64,000 nucleotides of DNA from CBDBLK01 sp965215445 (lineage in GTDB: Bacteria; Bdellovibrionota; Bacteriovoracia; Bacteriovoracales; Bacteriovoracaceae). This document shows, in pieces, positions 1 through 7,955 of this stretch (its first letter is position 1; each line of letters opens with the position of its first letter). The stretch spans positions 1,674,001 to 1,738,000 of the forward strand of contig CBDCDT010000002.1 in NCBI GenBank assembly GCA_965215445.1, read 5' to 3'. Under the pieces are notes generated by a model. The model did not search any database. It worked only from the letters and a program-made list of their open reading frames with translations, and was not told the origin of the DNA. Made by a program: the position numbers and the translations under genes.

Positions 1-566
1 ACTTTGCCTTCGTAGCGGGCGCGTTTTTTGTGCGGCCAAAAAGTGGCCTTTTCCCCCTTGAGAGAAATGCGGTCTTTGCCCTGCCAGTAGATATTGCGGC
101 CATCGACTTCTCCCGAGGCCGAAATTTGATGCTCGCCCAGGTCGTACTTCAGGGATTGGGAGGAAATTTGAAAATCTTTTGAACTCAAGACCACCTCGCC
201 CTCCAAGTCCAAATGTTTTTGCGCCTGTTTGAGCACTCCCGATTCGGCCTGGTAATCCACTGTTTGGCCGTTGTCGGCAAAAAAATTGCCTCGCGGGCGC
301 TCAAAACTCACTTCTTGGTTGTCCTGAAAGGTTTCTAAAGCGTCCGCTAAAAGGTGAAATTTGGGGCGCTCTCCCTCTAAAAGGTAGTATTCGGCCCGGC
401 TAAAGGTGGAGACTTGAAGTTTTTCAAGCACCTTTCTATCGGTTGAAAAAGACCTGGAAGGCACGGGCGGTGCACCACTTTCCCCCGTCCGCAAGGCCCA
501 TAAGCATACAGCGCAGTTAAAGGCGATAAAGACACCAATCGTCACAGTGTGGCGGTATTCAAACAC
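1..566 (-). CDS. lptC: LptC-like LPS export protein, partial (runs off left edge)
   Basis: Reading leftward from a GTG at 566, the frame is open for 188 codons to the window edge. A GGGAGA ribosome-binding site lies 5-10 bases before the GTG. The protein starts with a short cytoplasmic tail and one hydrophobic segment (about residues 8-26), then a periplasmic beta-rich stretch with repeated patterns such as FHLLADALETF, VLSSKDFQISSQSLKYD and HQISASGEVDG. This layout (single N-terminal anchor plus OstA-like beta-jellyroll) is that of LptC, which passes lipopolysaccharide from LptBFG to LptA. The C-terminus is outside the window. An OstA/LptA-family protein with an uncleaved anchor is the main alternative. 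It is transcribed divergently from mutS. Confidence 0.6.
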   Translation of the reverse strand, partial: MFEYRHTVTIGVFIAFNCAVCLWALRTGESGAPPVPSRSFSTDRKVLEKLQVSTFSRAEYYLLEGERPKFHLLADALETFQDNQEVSFERPRGNFFADNGQTVDYQAESGVLKQAQKHLDLEGEVVLSSKDFQISSQSLKYDLGEHQISASGEVDGRNIYWQGKDRISLKGEKATFWPHKKRARYEGK

Positions 567-661
567 AACTCTCCCAAAGTGAAACTTGCCTTTGGCCTCT
601 TTTTTTTGCCATAATTTCGGTCTTTGATCTGCAAACTTTTGCCAACTCCTACTGGATAGTT

Positions 662-3307
662 ATGGCCAGTACCCTAGATCGCCTCGTCGCCGCCAAGGCC
701 AAATTAACGCCCATGATGGAACAATACTATTCCATCAAAAAAAACTACCCCGAGCACCTTTTACTTTTTCGCATGGGGGATTTTTACGAGGCCTTTTTTG
801 AAGACGCTACGCAAGTCAGCCAAACCCTTAGTATCGCTTTAACTCATCGGGGTAAGATTGGCCAATCTCCCATCCCCATGGCGGGGATTCCTCACCATGC
901 GGCGGGCACTTATGTCGACCGGCTCACCGGAGACGGCAAGCATGTGGCCATCTGCGAGCAAGTCGAAGAGGCCAGCGAGGCCAAGGGCATTGTCAAACGT
1001 GCCGTGACTCAAGTTGTTGGCCCCGGTATTCCCTACGACTTCGACAAAGTTGAAGGAAGTGAGCAGCGCTATCTGGCGGCGGGATGGCACGACGGGGAAG
1101 ACTTCTCTTTGGTGAGTCTGGACTTTACCACCGGGGAGTTTATCGGCCAGAAATTTTCCAATCTCAAAAATTTATTGGATCAGTTGGGACACTTGCCCCC
1201 CAAAGAGCTGATTACTTTTATGGGCCAGTGGGAGCAATGGTCAGAAATTGATGCTGTTTGCGAGTCGCGCAATATTCTCAAAACTCATTTGAGTGCCGAG
1301 TATTTTGAAAGCAAACACACCCGGCCCTATTTGGACAAATTGTTTCCCGCTCACAAATGGGACCGCACTTTGGATGCCTCGGCCAGTATGCTTTTTCCCA
1401 TGGGGGCCTTGGCCTACTACGTTTTTTCCACCCAACAACTTTCCGAGTGCGTACACATCCGCCCTTTCAGACTTTTGGGAAGTCGGGCGCATTTGAAAGT
1501 GACCTTGCCGACTTTGGTGGGGCTGGAAATTTTACCGCAAGACCGTGCCAGCTACAAACGCTCTCTGCTGGGTTTTCTCGATTGCACTCAAACCGCCATG
1601 GGCAGTCGCCGCTTGCGGGATTTGGTGACCAAACCTTTAAAGAGTCGTGAAAACATCATCAAACGGCAAAACCTTATCCACTTTTTTTTGCAAAACGATC
1701 AGCTTTTAACCAGTATGCGCACGGAGCTCAAACAAGTTTGCGATATTGAAAGGGTCTTGGCCAAGGTTTCTACCCGCAAAGCGCACGCGGGCGACCTTTT
1801 AAACCTGGCCCGCACTACCTTGCTTTATTCCCAATTTGAAGGCGAATTGCAGAGCATTTCTCAAGACACTTGTTTTGTACCCTTGGATATTGAAATTTTA
1901 AAAAAACTCGAGGCCCTGGCCTGCAAGCTAAAAGCGGCAGTCAACGACGAGATGGGGGCCAGTTTGGACAAGGGCAACCTGATTAAACTGGCTTACCACA
2001 CCGAGCGCGACCGCCTTTCCAAGTTGAATTGTGACGTCCAGTCGGAACTCACACGCTTGGAGCAGCGCTACCGCAAAGACACCGGAATTGCCAAACTGAG
2101 GATCAAGTCCAACAACATCGCCGGATACTTTGTGGAGGTTTCCAAAAACCACGCCGCCCAGATGCCTTCCCATTTTGTGCTCAAGCAAACTTTGGTAAAC
2201 GGCCAGCGCTACACCACCGAGGAATTGCAGCGCTTTGAAAAAGACGTGCTTTCGGCCAGTGAAAAATTGCGCCGTCTGGAACAGCATTTGTTTGCAGAAT
2301 TGCTCGATGAAGTGGGGGAAACGGCATCTTGTTTACACGATCTCAGCGATACTTTGGCGATGCTGGATTGTTTTTTGGCGATGACGTGGGTTTGCCGGCG
2401 CGAGAATTTGGTAAGACCTGTGCTTAAAAAGAGAAAGACTTTTTCCCTGCGGGGGATGTGGCATCCCTTGATGAAAGCTGGTGCTGCCGACGAGTGCGTT
2501 GCCCACGATTTGGTGCTCGATCAAAAACATTATTTCGGACTCATCACCGGCCCGAATATGGCGGGCAAAACCACCGCCATGCGCGAGATGGCGATGGTAC
2601 AGATTTTGGCCCAAATAGGGTGCTACGTTCCGGCAGAAAAGGCGGAAGTTTCCCTGTGCGATTACTTGTTTGGCCGGCTGGGTGCCAACGACGACATTTT
2701 GCGGGGGCAGTCCACCTTTATGGTGGAAATGTCCGAGACTGCCGAGATCGTCCGCCATGCCACTTCCAACTCGATGGTTATTTTGGATGAAGTCGGGCGC
2801 GGAACTTCAACCTATGACGGCCTGGCCATCGCCTGGGCACTGGTAGAACACCTGGTGACCCGCGTGCGCGCCCTGGGGCTTTTTGCCACCCACTACCACG
2901 AGTTAATTGATGTGGCGGAAAATCTCGCCGGTGCCAAAAATTTCACCATGGAGACGCGTTCATGCAAGGATGATGTGCAATTTCTCTATCGCTTGATTGA
3001 AGGTTCCACCAACCAGTCCTTTGGCATTTATGTGGCCAAACTGGCGGGCCTGCCCCCATCCCTCATTTCGCGCGGTCAGACTTTGCTTGCCGAACTAGAG
3101 GGAGGTGTTTCTTCGCAAACTCAAAACCGAAAAGGAGATGAAGACGGCCAGCTTTGCCTGAATTGGCCCACTCCCAAGGCGGAAATTCCCACTCACTTAA
3201 AAGAACTCGAAAGCAAACTGGCAAAACTCGACCTCGCCCGCACAACTCCCCTCGAAGCGCTCAATCAACTGCACGTTCTGCAAAATATGATCAAGGGGAA
3301 AACTTGA
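662..3307 (+). CDS. mutS: DNA mismatch repair ATPase MutS
   Basis: 881 residues, the usual MutS length. The mismatch-reading motif GDFYEAFFEDA is near residue 40 (Phe41 and Glu43 would be the Phe-x-Glu pair that stacks on the mispair). The ATPase domain has Walker A GPNMAGKTT near residue 630, Walker B VILDEVGRGTSTYDG near residue 710 and the ATHYHEL switch histidine shortly after. The C-terminus has the helix-turn-helix dimer region (PPSLISRGQTLLAELE) and a short tail. It recognises mismatches and small loops and recruits MutL; no mutL is in the window. The start codon has only a weak Shine-Dalgarno. The family call is secure. Confidence 0.98.
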   Translation: MASTLDRLVAAKAKLTPMMEQYYSIKKNYPEHLLLFRMGDFYEAFFEDATQVSQTLSIALTHRGKIGQSPIPMAGIPHHAAGTYVDRLTGDGKHVAICEQVEEASEAKGIVKRAVTQVVGPGIPYDFDKVEGSEQRYLAAGWHDGEDFSLVSLDFTTGEFIGQKFSNLKNLLDQLGHLPPKELITFMGQWEQWSEIDAVCESRNILKTHLSAEYFESKHTRPYLDKLFPAHKWDRTLDASASMLFPMGALAYYVFSTQQLSECVHIRPFRLLGSRAHLKVTLPTLVGLEILPQDRASYKRSLLGFLDCTQTAMGSRRLRDLVTKPLKSRENIIKRQNLIHFFLQNDQLLTSMRTELKQVCDIERVLAKVSTRKAHAGDLLNLARTTLLYSQFEGELQSISQDTCFVPLDIEILKKLEALACKLKAAVNDEMGASLDKGNLIKLAYHTERDRLSKLNCDVQSELTRLEQRYRKDTGIAKLRIKSNNIAGYFVEVSKNHAAQMPSHFVLKQTLVNGQRYTTEELQRFEKDVLSASEKLRRLEQHLFAELLDEVGETASCLHDLSDTLAMLDCFLAMTWVCRRENLVRPVLKKRKTFSLRGMWHPLMKAGAADECVAHDLVLDQKHYFGLITGPNMAGKTTAMREMAMVQILAQIGCYVPAEKAEVSLCDYLFGRLGANDDILRGQSTFMVEMSETAEIVRHATSNSMVILDEVGRGTSTYDGLAIAWALVEHLVTRVRALGLFATHYHELIDVAENLAGAKNFTMETRSCKDDVQFLYRLIEGSTNQSFGIYVAKLAGLPPSLISRGQTLLAELEGGVSSQTQNRKGDEDGQLCLNWPTPKAEIPTHLKELESKLAKLDLARTTPLEALNQLHVLQNMIKGKT

Positions 3308-3371
3308 CATCCTCATTAATATTTTTTAAAATGAATTAGGTTTGATTTTTTGTAATAAATAAGGCTACAGA

Positions 3372-3560
3372 ATGGTAAGGGCAAGCAAGAAGACAATGAG
3401 AAAAACAACGAAAAAGGACGGCCGTACGGGAAGGTTAGATTTTACTCTCAATGATGCTATAAAAAAGGCCAACAAACTTCAAAAAAAATCACGGCCTTTA
3501 TCTGAAAAAGAAAGAAAAACTTTTATAAAGAGAGTAGTTTCACTCGTTTTAGAAGATTAG
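3372..3560 (+). CDS. small basic hypothetical protein
   Basis: 62 residues, strongly basic (many Lys/Arg), with no signal peptide or membrane segment. Base composition is clearly more AT-rich than mutS just upstream, and it is followed after 4 bases by a membrane-protein gene in the same direction, so the two probably share a transcript. No family is recognised. Charge and size would fit a nucleic-acid-binding or antitoxin-like protein, but that is speculation. Confidence 0.5.
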   Translation: MVRASKKTMRKTTKKDGRTGRLDFTLNDAIKKANKLQKKSRPLSEKERKTFIKRVVSLVLED

Positions 3561-3564
3561 TTAA

Positions 3565-3969
3565 GTGCAAGTCAATAAAATTCCAAAAAATCTATTCTCC
3601 CTTTTTGAAATTGAGGATAATTCCCGCAAACTCATTTTGTGTATTAGGTTTTTAGCTTTGGTTTTTGTCGTTGTATATGTCGTAGCTTTATTTGACGCTG
3701 CTTTTGATTGGTACGCATATACTTTGAGGTATTTTATTAGGTCATTGATAGTTTTTTCAGGATATGGAGCTATAGGCAATTTCGGTCTCTTTTTTATCAC
3801 CACCAAAAGAGCAAAAAAGATGCGAATTTTTTCAACTATTTGCTATATTCCCACAGTTTTTCTTACACCGATCATTACAGCTCAATACGTTGTTTGGAGT
3901 CTTCCCATTGTTTTTTTTGCATCCCTTATAATTTATTGGCGTTTTAATCCTTGGAGGCAAAATGAATAA
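3565..3969 (+). CDS. small integral membrane protein, four predicted helices
   Basis: 134 residues starting at GTG, with hydrophobic segments near residues 27-45, 56-80, 88-108 and 112-127. No family is recognised. It is AT-rich like its neighbours and its last codons overlap the ATG of the next gene by 8 bases, which suggests translational coupling. In an effector/immunity arrangement a small polytopic protein beside the HAYVSG-motif gene could be an immunity or anchor protein, but nothing in the sequence proves it. Confidence 0.55.
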   Translation: MQVNKIPKNLFSLFEIEDNSRKLILCIRFLALVFVVVYVVALFDAAFDWYAYTLRYFIRSLIVFSGYGAIGNFGLFFITTKRAKKMRIFSTICYIPTVFLTPIITAQYVVWSLPIVFFASLIIYWRFNPWRQNE

Positions 3970-4294
3970 AGTTGTGGATAAAATTAGAAGCAAAATACAA
4001 TTACTCAATTTAGAAGAAGAGGCCAAAAATGAAGTTTACCTTCTTATCGACGAGCATCACAGGCCATTGCCGAAAAAGAAAGATGGTACGATTGACGAGG
4101 ATGCCGAAGGTTTTCAGCACAACGATGTGGACGCTTTAAGACACGCCTACGTCAGCGGTGTATTTACCATGGAATATAGTGTGGGATTTGCCAGTTTTTT
4201 AGGAGGGGCGAGGGAAACCTTTTCAGGAAGTTCTTCTGTTGGAAATCTCGGCATCCAGGCGGGACGGGAAGGACAACTTGGGATAGGCCCATAA
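3962..4294 (+). CDS. hypothetical protein with a DALRHAYVSG motif, possibly C-terminally truncated
   Basis: 110 residues. The central stretch HNDVDALRHAYVSGVFTMEY resembles the conserved D-A-x-R-H-A-Y core found in small domains attached to bacterial effector-like proteins (DUF6973-like, from memory). Proteins of that sort continue past this point to a conserved Asn/Trp-rich end. Here the reading instead turns into a Gly/Ser-rich tail and stops two bases before the 3' end of the convergent ATPase gene, so the end may have been lost when the neighbour was joined. It overlaps the preceding membrane-protein gene by 8 bases. Function unknown. Confidence 0.5.
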   Translation: MNKVVDKIRSKIQLLNLEEEAKNEVYLLIDEHHRPLPKKKDGTIDEDAEGFQHNDVDALRHAYVSGVFTMEYSVGFASFLGGARETFSGSSSVGNLGIQAGREGQLGIGP

Positions 4295-4295
4295 C

Positions 4296-5432
4296 TCACA
4301 GTTCTCTGAACAATTCTACAAAATCGGAAAATGAAAGTTGATGGTCGCTGGTTGTTGCTGTATCCGTCGCCGTGTAGAGAGGAACACCGGGAAATTTGGT
4401 CTCGAATTTTTTGCGGGTTTCAGAAGACAGTGTTCCCTTTCCACTTTTGATTTCGAGACCGAGAATAACTTCTCCACCCCTGGAAATTAAAACGTCCACT
4501 TCGTGCCCCCTCTCTCTCCAAAAGGAAAAGGCCAGGCGTTTTTTGAGGTATTCGTTAATGCGCATGAGTTCGTTTATCAACCAGGTTTCAAAGAGGATGC
4601 CTCGCTCTCCGGGTGTGGTTTTTGTGGAGAGTTTGTTTTGTAAAGCGCGCACTACGCCAGTATCAAAAAAATAAAATTTTGGCCGCGTTTTTTTCCTCTC
4701 TTTGCGGTCGTGTGGCCATAAAAAAGTGCCCAGCAGCGTGTCCTCCAAAATTTGGTAGTATTCTTTTACGGTGGAAGCAGGCGTGCTCGACTCCCGGGCA
4801 ATATTAGAAAATTGAATCGCCTGGGCGTTTGATTGTGCAGCTATGGGAAGGAATCTTTGAAAGCTGCCCAGGTTTCTGACAATCGCCTCCGCTTGGATTT
4901 CTTCCTTGATATAAGTGGTGACATAGCTGTCCAGGTAGTCATTTGCGTGAGTGCGATTCGACCTCGACTCCACCACGATTTTGGGCAAACTTCCCATTTC
5001 AAGAGTTCTTTCCAAATCGAAGTCATTTCCCATTTCTTTCATGGTCAAGGGATAGAGTTTGTAATCCAAGGCCCGCCCTCCGAGAAGGTTGGCGCGTCCG
5101 CGCCTGAGCTTCCTGGCACTTGACCCCGACAAGAAAAAATCCAAACGGTACTTGTCGATGCCTATTTGGGCCACGTCCAAAAGTTCGGGAATCTTTTGGA
5201 CTTCATCTATAAAAACGCGCTCCCCTGGGGAGAGCTTGGAGACTTCGTCCAATAATTTTTCCGGCCTGGCCCTCAAACTCATTTCTTCGGCAGGGTTTAA
5301 AAGGTTGTATTTCGCAGCGTAATGCTCCCTTTCGAGCACGGTGGTTTTACCCACCATCCTGGGGCCAAAAAGCAGCAGAGTGCCTTTTTGGGGCAGGGAG
5401 ATTTCCCTTTGATAATAAGGAGTTAGGCCCAT
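4296..5432 (-). CDS. AAA-type ATPase with DUF4143 / nuclease-like C-terminus
   Basis: 378 residues. Walker A GPRMVGKTT is at residues 23-31 and Walker B ERVFIDEVQKIP near residues 71-82. The C-terminal third has the E-V-D-V-L-I ... G-L-E-I-K-S-G-K pattern of a PD-(D/E)XK fold, as in the widespread DUF4143 group of ATP-binding proteins. These are common in mobile or fast-changing regions and their biochemical role is not established. The gene is convergent with the mini-island on its left and has no obvious operon partner. Confidence 0.85.
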   Translation of the reverse strand: MGLTPYYQREISLPQKGTLLLFGPRMVGKTTVLEREHYAAKYNLLNPAEEMSLRARPEKLLDEVSKLSPGERVFIDEVQKIPELLDVAQIGIDKYRLDFFLSGSSARKLRRGRANLLGGRALDYKLYPLTMKEMGNDFDLERTLEMGSLPKIVVESRSNRTHANDYLDSYVTTYIKEEIQAEAIVRNLGSFQRFLPIAAQSNAQAIQFSNIARESSTPASTVKEYYQILEDTLLGTFLWPHDRKERKKTRPKFYFFDTGVVRALQNKLSTKTTPGERGILFETWLINELMRINEYLKKRLAFSFWRERGHEVDVLISRGGEVILGLEIKSGKGTLSSETRKKFETKFPGVPLYTATDTATTSDHQLSFSDFVELFREL

Positions 5433-5494
5433 GTCTGCAAGAATAACATGAAGTTGTTATTCCTGTAAAACAGGCTTAAGGTTAAAAACTGTTG

Positions 5495-6058
5495 TCACTG
5501 TGCTTTGCGTTTACGTCGATGCTGCTCAGGCAGACCAGTGTGGCCGCAGAGGCGTTTAAGACCGCTCCCGGCCGCAAAGTGGGCGGTTGTTTTGGCATCG
5601 GCAATTATCAGCGTTCCAAACGTGGCGGCGGTAATCCCCACAAATCCCAACCAACCGGGGGCCTTGAATCCAACTTCGACATCCTCGTGCATGATTTCGC
5701 GGGCATCGAGCATAAACACGCCTGCTATGGTGCATCCGAGTATCAGGGAGGCACTGGCGAGAGTCACCCGCTTGGGGATTTCTTGCTTGTGGGAAAAGAA
5801 CGGCACAATCGCCGCCAGGGGAAGGCCTTGCTTTAAAGGCAGGATTTTTTCTGAGGCGGCGGTGAGGATTTGTTTGTCGCTACATTCTTGCAACTCTACC
5901 CCCTCCCCGTTTTGCTCGACCAAAGAGGCGGGAAGAAAATCCCAGTTGATTCTTTCGCCTATCAAGCACAGGGGCGATCCGGTTTGAGAGTCGAGGAGGA
6001 CAGCACTAAAGGATGAAGGAGAGAAAAGCATAAAAAGGCAGATGTAAAACCATTTCAT
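5495..6058 (-). CDS. secreted or membrane hypothetical protein, AVLL-G-P-C-IG family
   Basis: 187 residues with a signal peptide (about residues 1-18) and two later hydrophobic segments (around residues 103-122 and 139-155). After the signal comes AVLLDSQTGSPLCLIGER and, about 30 residues on, a second Cys in QECSDK. The same pattern (AVLL, Gly, Pro, Cys, Ile-Gly, then Glu-Cys and an Ala-rich helix) occurs in the protein at 57688, so the two are distant relatives. The two cysteines could form a disulfide. No known function. Confidence 0.65.
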   Translation of the reverse strand: MKWFYICLFMLFSPSSFSAVLLDSQTGSPLCLIGERINWDFLPASLVEQNGEGVELQECSDKQILTAASEKILPLKQGLPLAAIVPFFSHKQEIPKRVTLASASLILGCTIAGVFMLDAREIMHEDVEVGFKAPGWLGFVGITAATFGTLIIADAKTTAHFAAGSGLKRLCGHTGLPEQHRRKRKAQ

Positions 6059-6153
6059 AAAAATCCCTCAGTTTGAACTTCAACAACCCTAACAAAAAGT
6101 GTTTATTGTTGTCAATTTTTATATTGTAAGGTTTCAAACCCAAGGCGGTTTAG

Positions 6154-6186
6154 ATTGAGTGGTTTAGTCAATTTTTTCCACTCAAT
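6154..6186. promoter_or_regulatory. 9-bp inverted repeat upstream of the Cys-rich secreted gene
   Basis: ATTGAGTGG at 6154-6162 and CCACTCAAT at 6178-6186 are perfect inverted copies with a 15-base AT-rich loop. It lies 25 bases upstream of a TATAAT box and could be an operator or the base of a transcript hairpin. It has no T-tract typical of a terminator. Confidence 0.4.
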
Positions 6187-6211
6187 ATTATTTTTATTTC
6201 CCTTTTTGGTT

Positions 6212-6217
6212 TATAAT
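6212..6217 (+). promoter_or_regulatory. TATAAT -10 box almost touching the start codon
   Basis: A consensus TATAAT ends 4 bases before the first ATG (6222) and 10 bases before the second (6228). There is no Shine-Dalgarno. Paralogous genes at 29986 and 30954 have a similar box 6 bases before ATG, so these mRNAs may be leaderless or nearly so. No convincing -35 box is visible. Confidence 0.5.
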
Positions 6218-6221
6218 AAAA

Positions 6222-6644
6222 ATGCCTATGAAACACACACGGACACCACTTTTCAGGCGAACTTTAGGGTTTGGCACTTTTCTCGCCCTGATTGGTTTTC
6301 TTTCCCTCAGTGCCAAGGGAGCTTCAACCCACAACCCCATCTGCTCCGCCGGGGAAACTTTAAATAAAAATTCCTGCTCCTGCCAAACCGCCCTTCCCGC
6401 TCCGCCTCCGCCACCGCCGCCGACACAGGCGAAGCAATGCCCCAAAAACACTTGTTGTTGTAGCGGAAGCACAATAAACACTTGTAGCAAATCTTGTATG
6501 GATAAACATCTGGAACCTGTTAATTGTGGAATCGATTCTTTCAAAGCATATTATGTCTATCCTAAAAAAGAACATGTTGCCTGTTCGGATAATTCGGCAT
6601 GGACCACTTTCGCTGCACCAAATCAATATTATGGGAAACAATGA
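6222..6644 (+). CDS. small Cys-rich secreted protein with a polyproline stretch
   Basis: 140 residues; the second ATG (6228) may be the real start because the paralogs begin MKR at the equivalent place. A signal peptide is followed by ASTHNPICSAGETLNKNSCSC, then a run of seven prolines and a C-terminal domain with about ten cysteines. The block STHxPIC-(S/P)-(A/P)-G-x-x-LN-x-x-x-C-x-C is shared with the genes at 29214-29986 and 30564-30954, so this is a three-member family in the window. The probable location is periplasm or cell surface. This copy lacks the poly-C tract found in the other two and its frame is intact. Function unknown. Confidence 0.7.
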   Translation: MPMKHTRTPLFRRTLGFGTFLALIGFLSLSAKGASTHNPICSAGETLNKNSCSCQTALPAPPPPPPPTQAKQCPKNTCCCSGSTINTCSKSCMDKHLEPVNCGIDSFKAYYVYPKKEHVACSDNSAWTTFAAPNQYYGKQ

Positions 6645-6761
6645 AGGGCGGGCGTTTTATTGGAATCGACGAAAGCGGCCACTGATGAAAAACGTAAGTT
6701 AGGCGGCCGCCCGTGTAGAAATCTAGTGTCCAGTGCCAACGCAATTGTCGGCAAAACTATT

Positions 6762-7268
6762 TTACGAGTCTTCCTTTTTAAGTTTTTGTAGCTGCTCAAG
6801 GGAAAGTCCGGTGGTTTCGCTGACAAATTTAAAGTCTGCTCCCGTTGCCAAGAGTTTGCGGGCAATTTCCATCGCCTTGGCATCTTGGCCCTCTTCACGT
6901 CCTTTCTGGACACCCTTCTGGATACCTTTCTGAATACCCTTCTGGAGTCCCTCGTTATGGGCGTAGTGTTCTCGGTCGTGTTGATCTCTTCGCTGTTTGT
7001 CTATCGACAACGCTTCCGCTTTCACCTTTGGGTCTAAAGACAAATCCCATAAATTCTTGAGTACATTTTTCATCTCGTCTCCCTCTTTTAAAAGCACTCT
7101 ACAGTCCTCTATGCTGAGTTTATGCGAATTTTTAAGCATATAACACCACTTATCTCGGATATTGACCAGTTTTTCGCAACCCCCTGAATTTAGGGGATTT
7201 GAAAATTCCCACTGAACCCAATTGAACACCCAAGCGCTCAAAAAGAAACATTTTCGTGTTTTTTGCAT
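6762..7268 (-). CDS. Rpn-family (PD-(D/E)XK transposase-like) protein, N-terminally truncated
   Basis: 168 residues. The part from NIRDKWCYMLKNSHKL onward, with helical NLWDLSLDPKVKAEAL, the repeated KGIQKGIQKGVQKG motif and the end GLSLEQLQKLKK, matches the C-terminal half of Rpn (recombination-promoting nuclease, YhgA-like) proteins. The N-terminal nuclease domain is missing: the first 30 or so residues do not fit the family, and only 42 bases separate the start from the NYN gene. It is probably a decayed fragment. A 70-base copy of its 3' end recurs at 29092-29172. Confidence 0.65.
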   Translation of the reverse strand: MQKTRKCFFLSAWVFNWVQWEFSNPLNSGGCEKLVNIRDKWCYMLKNSHKLSIEDCRVLLKEGDEMKNVLKNLWDLSLDPKVKAEALSIDKQRRDQHDREHYAHNEGLQKGIQKGIQKGVQKGREEGQDAKAMEIARKLLATGADFKFVSETTGLSLEQLQKLKKEDS

Positions 7269-7310
7269 TGGGCCTAGTCAATCCCCGCATATCCGGTCAG
7301 GCTGCTCGGC

Positions 7311-7919
7311 ATGGCCAATCGGGAAACATCATCAAAAACCGCTGCTGCGGTGAGCGCGCCGCCGCCGAATCTGCGGGACGTGGTCATCAATCAGTCGGTG
7401 GCAATTCTGGTCGATGGCAACAATATTGAGCGCAGTATTCACTCCATAACTGGAAATCAAGGCAGTATGCTCAATTTCGACATCCTGATTCCCGAACTGC
7501 TGGACAACCGGGGCCTCAACCGTTTGGTGTACTTTCGCGAGGGAAAAAATATTTCTTCCAAATTGGAAGAGCGCCTCTACAACCGCTTTCACGGCTCGGT
7601 CAGGCCTTGTCACAAGTCGGCGGACATTCCCCTTTCCATCAAGGCCACCCAATTGTCCAGCAAAGTGGACACCGTCATCATTCTCTCGGGGGACAGCGAT
7701 TACGTCGAATTGGTGCGTCACCTGAAAAGCGAGGGGGTGCGGGTGGAGATCGCTTCAGTGAGCAAGACCACCTCGGCGATGCTCAAGGAAGAGGCGGATT
7801 ACTTTCACCCCATCACCGCCGAACACTGGTTTTCCATCAACCGCAGTTCAGGCCGTGCTTCGTCGGGGCGAGGGCAGCGTATGGTCAGAAAAACCACCAA
7901 AAAATCGGCCGCCAAGTAG
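7311..7919 (+). CDS. NYN-domain (LabA/DUF88-like) putative ribonuclease
   Basis: 202 residues. The domain starts with VAILVDGNNIERSI (an acidic residue of the PIN-like active site), continues through a middle section and has TVIILSGDSDYVELVRHLKSEGVRVEIAS, the second acidic cluster, then ends in a basic Ser/Arg/Lys tail. This is the NYN fold of LabA-type proteins, usually Mg-dependent RNases or nucleic-acid-binding regulators. It stands alone, divergent from the Rpn fragment. Confidence 0.85.
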   Translation: MANRETSSKTAAAVSAPPPNLRDVVINQSVAILVDGNNIERSIHSITGNQGSMLNFDILIPELLDNRGLNRLVYFREGKNISSKLEERLYNRFHGSVRPCHKSADIPLSIKATQLSSKVDTVIILSGDSDYVELVRHLKSEGVRVEIASVSKTTSAMLKEEADYFHPITAEHWFSINRSSGRASSGRGQRMVRKTTKKSAAK

Positions 7920-7955
7920 TTATACTGCGCAAGTTGCCAGTTTTGCAGGGGCATC

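Noticed and set aside
3301..3371. Possible terminator after mutS
   Set aside because: Only an AT-rich stretch; no stem with a following T run.
5492..5987. Plus-strand open frames across the secreted gene at 5495
   Set aside because: They are mirror frames of the better-supported minus-strand gene with signal peptide.
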